Assembly (NCBI RefSeq): GCF_001007875.1
Contig: NZ_CP011412.1
Coordinates: 2,542,001-2,606,000, forward strand
Origin: Sedimenticola thiotaurini
GTDB taxonomy: Bacteria > Pseudomonadota > Gammaproteobacteria > Chromatiales > Chromatiaceae
Direction: 5' to 3'
Length of the DNA: 64,000 nucleotides
A program made the position numbers and the translations under genes. The notes under the pieces were generated by a model. That model was not told where the DNA came from, searched no databases, and saw only the letters and a program-made list of their open reading frames with translations. This document shows positions 59,292 through 64,000 of the stretch, piece after piece (the first letter of the stretch is position 1; each line of letters opens with the position of its first letter).

Positions 59292-60803
59292 ATGTCTCTC
59301 GCCACACTGCACAGCCGTGCCCGCAGCGGTATACAGGCACCCCTGGTCACCATTGAGGTACACCTGGCCAATGGCCTGCCGGCGCTCTCAATCGTTGGCC
59401 TGCCGGAAATGGCGGTCAAGGAGAGCAAGGATCGGGTCCGGGGCGCCCTGCTCAACTCCGGTTTCGAATTTCCACCCCGCCGCATCACCATCAACCTGGC
59501 CCCGGCCGATCTGCCTAAAGAGGGCGGGCGGTTTGACCTGGCTATCGCCCTGGGCATCCTGGCCGCCTCGGGACAGATCCCGAGCCAGTCTCTCCATCAG
59601 TATGAATTCATCGGCGAACTGGCCCTGTCCGGGGCGCTCCGGCCGGTCAAGGGAGTACTGCCGGTGGCCCTGGCGGCCCGGGATGCCGGTCGCGGTCTGA
59701 TCCTGCCCCAGGAGTGCGCCGGTGAAGCGGCACTGGTCAGCCAGATCCCGCTGTTTCCGGCCAACCACCTGCTGAGTGTCTGCGACCTGCTGATCAAGGG
59801 TGATGAAGTTGCTCCCCACCCAACAGCTCCCGAGCCGCCCGCTCCGGCACAGCAGCCGGATCTGGCCGATGTGCGGGGTCAACAGCACGCCAAGCGTGCG
59901 CTGGAGATCGCCGCCGCCGGTGCCCACAGTCTGCTGATGATCGGTCCGCCCGGCACCGGCAAGTCGATGCTCGCCTCCCGCCTGCCCGGTATCCTGCCGG
60001 GCATGACCGAACAGGAGGCACTGGAGACCGCCGCTATCCGCTCCATCAGCAACCTGGGCTTCTCCGCCGCAGACTGGCGCCAACGGCCGTTTCGCGCCCC
60101 ACACCACACCGCCTCCGGGGTCGCTTTGGTGGGCGGCGGCAGTAACCCGCGCCCCGGCGAGATATCCCTGGCCCATAACGGGGTGATGTTCCTCGATGAA
60201 CTGCCGGAGTTCGACCGGCGCGTGCTGGAGGTACTGCGCGAACCCCTGGAGAGTGGTCAGGTGACCATCTCCCGGGCCGCCCGGCAGGAGCAGTTCCCGG
60301 CCCGCTTCCAGTTGGTGGCCGCCATGAACCCCTGCCCCTGCGGTTATCTGGGGGATAACAGCGGCCAGTTGTGTCGCTGCAGCAGCGACCAGGTAGCCCG
60401 TTACCGCAATCGAATCTCCGGTCCCTTGCTGGATCGCATCGACATGACCATCGAAGTGCCCCGTCTGCCGGCACAGGATCTGAACAGTCAACCCGCGTCA
60501 CCGGCCGAACCCAGCCGCCAGGTACAGGCCCGGGTGGAACAGTGCCGCCAACAGCAGATGACGCGCAACGGCTGCCCCAACAGCCAGCTGGCCGGGCGCC
60601 AGCTGGAGGCGGTCTGTCAACTCAGCGACGAATCACGCCAACTGATCACCCGTGCCATGGATCAGCTGGGCCTGTCGGCGCGGGCCTATCACCGCATTCT
60701 GCGTCTGGCCCGCACCATTGCCGATCTGTCCCGGTCCGATACCATCACCCCGGCTCACCTGGGTGAGGCGATTGGCTACCGTCGGCTGGACAGACAGGCG
60801 TAA
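59292..60803 (+). CDS. comM: ComM/YifB-family AAA+ helicase-like ATPase
   Basis: ComM helps extend DNA branches during natural transformation in several gammaproteobacteria. The 503-residue protein has an N-terminal Lon-like domain (about 20-160), then an AAA+ core with Walker A GPPGTGKS and the Walker B region MFLDELPEFDRRVLEVLREP. A zinc-type segment with four cysteines (CPCGYLGDNSGQLCRC) and the C-terminal RAYHRILRLARTIADL complete it. The ATG at 59292 follows GGAAGG; a GTG two codons upstream is less likely. Competence itself cannot be inferred. Confidence 0.93.
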   Translation: MSLATLHSRARSGIQAPLVTIEVHLANGLPALSIVGLPEMAVKESKDRVRGALLNSGFEFPPRRITINLAPADLPKEGGRFDLAIALGILAASGQIPSQSLHQYEFIGELALSGALRPVKGVLPVALAARDAGRGLILPQECAGEAALVSQIPLFPANHLLSVCDLLIKGDEVAPHPTAPEPPAPAQQPDLADVRGQQHAKRALEIAAAGAHSLLMIGPPGTGKSMLASRLPGILPGMTEQEALETAAIRSISNLGFSAADWRQRPFRAPHHTASGVALVGGGSNPRPGEISLAHNGVMFLDELPEFDRRVLEVLREPLESGQVTISRAARQEQFPARFQLVAAMNPCPCGYLGDNSGQLCRCSSDQVARYRNRISGPLLDRIDMTIEVPRLPAQDLNSQPASPAEPSRQVQARVEQCRQQQMTRNGCPNSQLAGRQLEAVCQLSDESRQLITRAMDQLGLSARAYHRILRLARTIADLSRSDTITPAHLGEAIGYRRLDRQA

Positions 60804-60890
60804 ACCGGGCGAGCTCGAACCCGCTGCCGGGCGGCGTTGACTGGATGGGCATCAGGTGCCATGGTTGCCTCCCTAACTCTGGAAACCACC

Positions 60891-62648
60891 ATGTCATCAG
60901 CCAATACCGACGCCGCGCTGTCATCAACCTACCACTGGCAGCTGGACCCCGAACTGCAGTTTCTGGCGCCTGTCGAAACGGGCTTCTTCAGCGGCGCCGT
61001 TTCCAACGGACAGCGCCTGGACAGCGCCCTGATCGACGCCGGTGAGCGCCAGCAGGCCATCCAGGTGCATCGTGCCGCGCTGCAGGGTACAGCAGGCACC
61101 TATGAAGCCAGCCGTCGCAACCGAACCTACCTGGTGGTGGTAGAGCCCAACCCCGGCACAGCCGGTTGCCATGCCGTGGCAGTGGATATCACCCCCTACA
61201 AGCAGCAGCAGGGCAATCAACGGGCGCTGCAACGCCATATCGAATCCATACTCGATGCGGCCGGCGAAGGCATTTACGGACTGGACCTGGAGGGTCGGGC
61301 CACTTTTGTGAATCCCGCCGCCATCGAGATGACCGGCTGGAGTGCCGGGGAAACCATCGGCCACAACATCCACTATAAACACCATCACAGCCATGCGGAT
61401 GGCACGCCCTATCCACATACAGAGTGCCCCATCTACGCAGCCATCAATGACGGTGAAGTTCACGAAGTGGATGACGAGTGTTTCTGGCGCAAGGACGGCA
61501 GCAGTTTCCCGGTCGATTACACCAGCACCCCCATTTATGATGGCGACCGACTCTCTGGCGCAGTGGTGGTGTTTAAGGACATCAGCGAACGCAAAAAAGC
61601 TGAACAGCAACTGCTGGAAGCCTTTCGGGAGGTGGAGCACCTCAAAGAGCAGTTACAGGAGTACAACGCCTATCTCCAGGAAGAGATCCGGGAAGAGCAC
61701 AATTTCGGCCAGATCATCGGCAACTCGGACGCCCTGAAACAGGTGATGCAACTGGTACGCCACGTCTCCCGTACCGACGCAACGGTTTTGATCACCGGGG
61801 AGAGCGGCACTGGAAAAGAGCTCATCGCCCGTTCGATACACGATCAGAGCAAGCGCAACCAGCAGGCACTGATCAAGGTGAACTGCGGAGCAATCGCGGA
61901 AGGCCTGGTGGAGAGCGAGTTGTTCGGCCACGAAAAAGGCGCCTTTACCCACGCACAAAGCACCCGCAAGGGACGTTTTGAACTGGCCCACAATGGCACC
62001 CTGTTTCTGGACGAAATCGGCGAACTGCCACCCAATGCCCAGGTCAAGCTGCTGCGTATACTGCAGGACCAGGAGGTGATGCGGGTTGGAGGAACCTCAC
62101 CGGTCACGGTGAATGTGCGGATTATCGCCGCCACCAACCGGAATCTGCCGCAGATGGTAGAGAAGGGGCAGTTTCGCGAAGACCTGTTTTACCGGCTCAA
62201 CCTATTTCCCATCGAAATGCCTGCATTGCGGGAGCGGCCGGAGGACATAACCATACTGGCACGCCATTTCCTCGCCCAGGCCGGGCGCAAATTTGGCAAA
62301 AACATGCAGCGCATCGACCCGGAGTCGCTGATCAAGCTGACCCACCACAGCTGGCCTGGCAATATCCGAGAGCTGCAGAACATGATCGAGCGTGGCGTCA
62401 TCATGGCCGACGGGCCGGAACTCAATCTGTCCGATTTCATGCCCACACCCATGACGACCGTGGCGGGCAAAATCCCCACACTGGCGGATATGGAGCGCCG
62501 GCATATTCAACAGGCCCTGGCATTCACCTCCGGGGTGATTGCCGGATCACGTGGCGCCGCCAGCCTGCTCGATATCCATCCCAACACGCTGCGCTCCCGG
62601 ATGAAAAAGCTGGGCATCGAACCCCATGAAACCATATTTCGTGACTGA
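60891..62648 (+). CDS. PAS-AAA+-Fis regulator of the sigma-54 activator type
   Basis: This 585-residue protein has an N-terminal region of unknown type (1-115), a PAS domain (about 120-240, ILDAAGEGIYGLDLEGRATF quoted as its start), a short coiled coil and an AAA+ domain (about 280-510). A Fis-type helix-turn-helix ends it (SRGAASLLDIHPNTLRSRMK). Walker A is GESGTGKE and Walker B GTLFLDEIGE. The loop that contacts sigma-54 reads GAFTHA instead of the canonical GAFTGA, so activator ability needs testing. There is no receiver domain. The ATG at 60891 has GGAAA upstream; one earlier in-frame ATG exists. Confidence 0.9.
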   Translation: MSSANTDAALSSTYHWQLDPELQFLAPVETGFFSGAVSNGQRLDSALIDAGERQQAIQVHRAALQGTAGTYEASRRNRTYLVVVEPNPGTAGCHAVAVDITPYKQQQGNQRALQRHIESILDAAGEGIYGLDLEGRATFVNPAAIEMTGWSAGETIGHNIHYKHHHSHADGTPYPHTECPIYAAINDGEVHEVDDECFWRKDGSSFPVDYTSTPIYDGDRLSGAVVVFKDISERKKAEQQLLEAFREVEHLKEQLQEYNAYLQEEIREEHNFGQIIGNSDALKQVMQLVRHVSRTDATVLITGESGTGKELIARSIHDQSKRNQQALIKVNCGAIAEGLVESELFGHEKGAFTHAQSTRKGRFELAHNGTLFLDEIGELPPNAQVKLLRILQDQEVMRVGGTSPVTVNVRIIAATNRNLPQMVEKGQFREDLFYRLNLFPIEMPALRERPEDITILARHFLAQAGRKFGKNMQRIDPESLIKLTHHSWPGNIRELQNMIERGVIMADGPELNLSDFMPTPMTTVAGKIPTLADMERRHIQQALAFTSGVIAGSRGAASLLDIHPNTLRSRMKKLGIEPHETIFRD

Positions 62649-62800
62649 TACGAGATATCGTCAACCCCGTCCGGATAACCGGCCCAACCCGGCCTGGATA
62701 ACCAATTGATTCAATAGGCATTTGGCCATGCATTACAGGGTGGCATGGCTTTTGATACAGCACCGGGTACTCATCCACTTCCGGAGCTGGTTTTTTGAAT

Positions 62801-64000
62801 ATGCCAACGACCCTAACCCCACAACCAGAAATCAAGGCCGGGCACGGCCTGCCCGTTTATGCCGGGAACGGCAAGATTTACCCGAAACGCATGCCGGGAC
62901 GTTTTCGCCGCCTGAAACACTGGACCGCCTCCTTCTGGCTGCTGTTCTTTTTCGGCCCTTACCTGCAGTGGGAGGGACACCAGGCCGTACTGCTGGATAT
63001 TCCCCACCGGCGTTTCCAGTTTTTCGACCTGACTGTTATGCCCGAGGACATCTGGTTACTGACCTTTGTACTGCTGTTCCTGGCCATGCTGCTCTTCGTA
63101 GTCACGGTTGTAGCCGGCCGGGCATTCTGCGGGTACGTCTGCTTCCAGACCGTCTGGACGGATCTTTACACCTGGATAGAGACGCTAATCGAGGGACCAC
63201 CGCGCGCCCGGCAACAGCTGGACCGGGCTCCCTGGGGGATGCATAAGCTGCTTACCAAGTCGGCCAAGCACCTGCTGTGGTTGCTGATCGCCGCACTTAC
63301 CGGGGTCAGCTTTGCCGCCTGGTTTACCGATGCCCGTCAGCTGTGGGTTGACTACTTCGCACTCGACGCTCACCCGGCGGCCTGGATTATTCTCGCCATG
63401 TTCACTGCCGGAACCTACCTGTTTGCCGGTTTTATGCGCGAACAGGTCTGTTTCTGGCTCTGCCCCTATGCACGCATCCAGGGCGTCATGTATGGCGACC
63501 AGACCATCCTGCCTACCTACAACTATCTGCGCGGCGAACCGCGCCAGCATCGCTCCACCAAACAGGCCAACCAGGCGGGAGACTGCATCGACTGCGGTCT
63601 CTGTGTCGCGGTCTGCCCTACCGGTATCGATATTCGCGATGGACAGCAGATCGGTTGTATCACCTGCGGTCTCTGTATTGACGCCTGCGATCACGTCATG
63701 ACCCGTATCGATCGCCCCACCGGCCTGATCCGTTACAGCTCACTGGCAAGCCTGGCATCCGGCAATAAGGGGCCTTCAATACCGATCCTGCGGGTCACGG
63801 TCTCCCTGGCTATCCTGGCCAGTTGCCTGCTGATCATCATCCTGGGTATTAACAACATTGGTGACACCAACCTCAACATCTACCACTACCGGCAGCCCCT
63901 CTTCATCACCATGAGCAGCGGTGATATCCGCAACCGCTACCGGATCAAGATCCAGAACAGAAGCCAAGTCCCGGCCCACTATCAAATCCTAGTCAGCGGG
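62801..64000 (+). CDS. ccoG: Cytochrome c oxidase accessory protein CcoG (FixG/RdxA), truncated by the window edge
   Basis: The first 400 codons are present without a stop; the gene runs past the right edge. CcoG is a polyferredoxin-like membrane protein that reduces copper for assembly of cbb3-type cytochrome oxidase. Visible are several membrane helices (from about residue 43, FWLLFFFGPYLQW), the YVCFQTVW segment, CFWLCPYARIQGVMYG and two four-cysteine [4Fe-4S] motifs (CIDCGLCVAVCPTGID and CITCGLCIDACDHVM). The last part in the window begins the Ig-like periplasmic domain. A GGAG lies 12-15 bases before the ATG. It implies a cbb3 oxidase and hence microaerobic respiration. Confidence 0.95.
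   Translation, partial: MPTTLTPQPEIKAGHGLPVYAGNGKIYPKRMPGRFRRLKHWTASFWLLFFFGPYLQWEGHQAVLLDIPHRRFQFFDLTVMPEDIWLLTFVLLFLAMLLFVVTVVAGRAFCGYVCFQTVWTDLYTWIETLIEGPPRARQQLDRAPWGMHKLLTKSAKHLLWLLIAALTGVSFAAWFTDARQLWVDYFALDAHPAAWIILAMFTAGTYLFAGFMREQVCFWLCPYARIQGVMYGDQTILPTYNYLRGEPRQHRSTKQANQAGDCIDCGLCVAVCPTGIDIRDGQQIGCITCGLCIDACDHVMTRIDRPTGLIRYSSLASLASGNKGPSIPILRVTVSLAILASCLLIIILGINNIGDTNLNIYHYRQPLFITMSSGDIRNRYRIKIQNRSQVPAHYQILVSG

Noticed and set aside
62700-62725. Possible FNR/ANR box upstream of ccoG
   Set aside because: TTGAT is present, but the second half (ATCAA) is not found at the required spacing.

Overview
This window is a gene-dense, GC-rich stretch of chromosome from a gammaproteobacterium. 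It is built almost entirely of housekeeping blocks whose order is familiar from Pseudomonas and E. coli: petAB, nif3/algW/hisDG/murA/mlaBCDEF, pyrE/slmA/argB/algC/dut/coaBC/radC/rpmBG, ybeL-like/leuS/lptE/holA/proA/nadD/rsfS/rlmH, maf/rng/yhdP/nit/tldD/pmbA, and engB/polA. A PPi-type phosphofructokinase, a full-ligand hemerythrin, a cbb3-oxidase assembly gene (ccoG) and long AlgC would fit a respiratory, possibly sulfur-oxidising Chromatiales-like lineage. That taxonomic guess is inference; only the class Gammaproteobacteria is well supported.

Left part (1-21 kb). The leftward genes petA-petB (bc1 complex) and a Nif3-like protein come first. The rightward AlgW/DegS-type protease then converges on a leftward run mlaF-E-D-C-B, murA, hisG, hisD (lipid asymmetry, peptidoglycan, histidine). 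A DUF72-like protein and an AmpG permease follow. pyrE and a DUF4124 coiled-coil protein point right into the leftward slmA-argB-algC-dut-coaBC group. radC and rpmB-rpmG close the block with a clear promoter and terminator.

Middle part (21-46 kb). A zinc-ribbon YbeL-like protein diverges from leuS-lptE-holA-proA-nadD-rsfS. A WYL regulator and a small membrane protein sit before rlmH-maf-rng-yhdP-nit-tldD-pmbA. An AT-richer gap of about 490 bp follows pmbA. After it come an unrecognised 114-residue protein, PPi-phosphofructokinase, inorganic pyrophosphatase, a metallophosphoesterase coupled to moaC, a hemerythrin and engB.

Right part (47-64 kb). polA converges on engB. A HAD hydrolase is coupled to a MASE1-PAS-GGDEF-EAL protein. 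Then come speA, a second DUF4124 protein and a GGDEF cyclase (all leftward), a duplicated 95-bp repeat, and glnK-amtB with a recognisable sigma-54 promoter and NtrC site. The window ends with ubiK, comM, a PAS-AAA+-Fis regulator and the start of ccoG.

No phage, insertion sequence, CRISPR array, tRNA, rRNA or defence island was seen. The most interesting unexplained structures are two intergenic regions that look like small-RNA genes. One lies in the polA-engB gap (the position of spf in E. coli and ersA in Pseudomonas) and folds into hairpins with repeated C-rich loops. The other lies beside pmbA, where a leftward promoter and a leftward terminator bracket about 200 bp with no protein gene.
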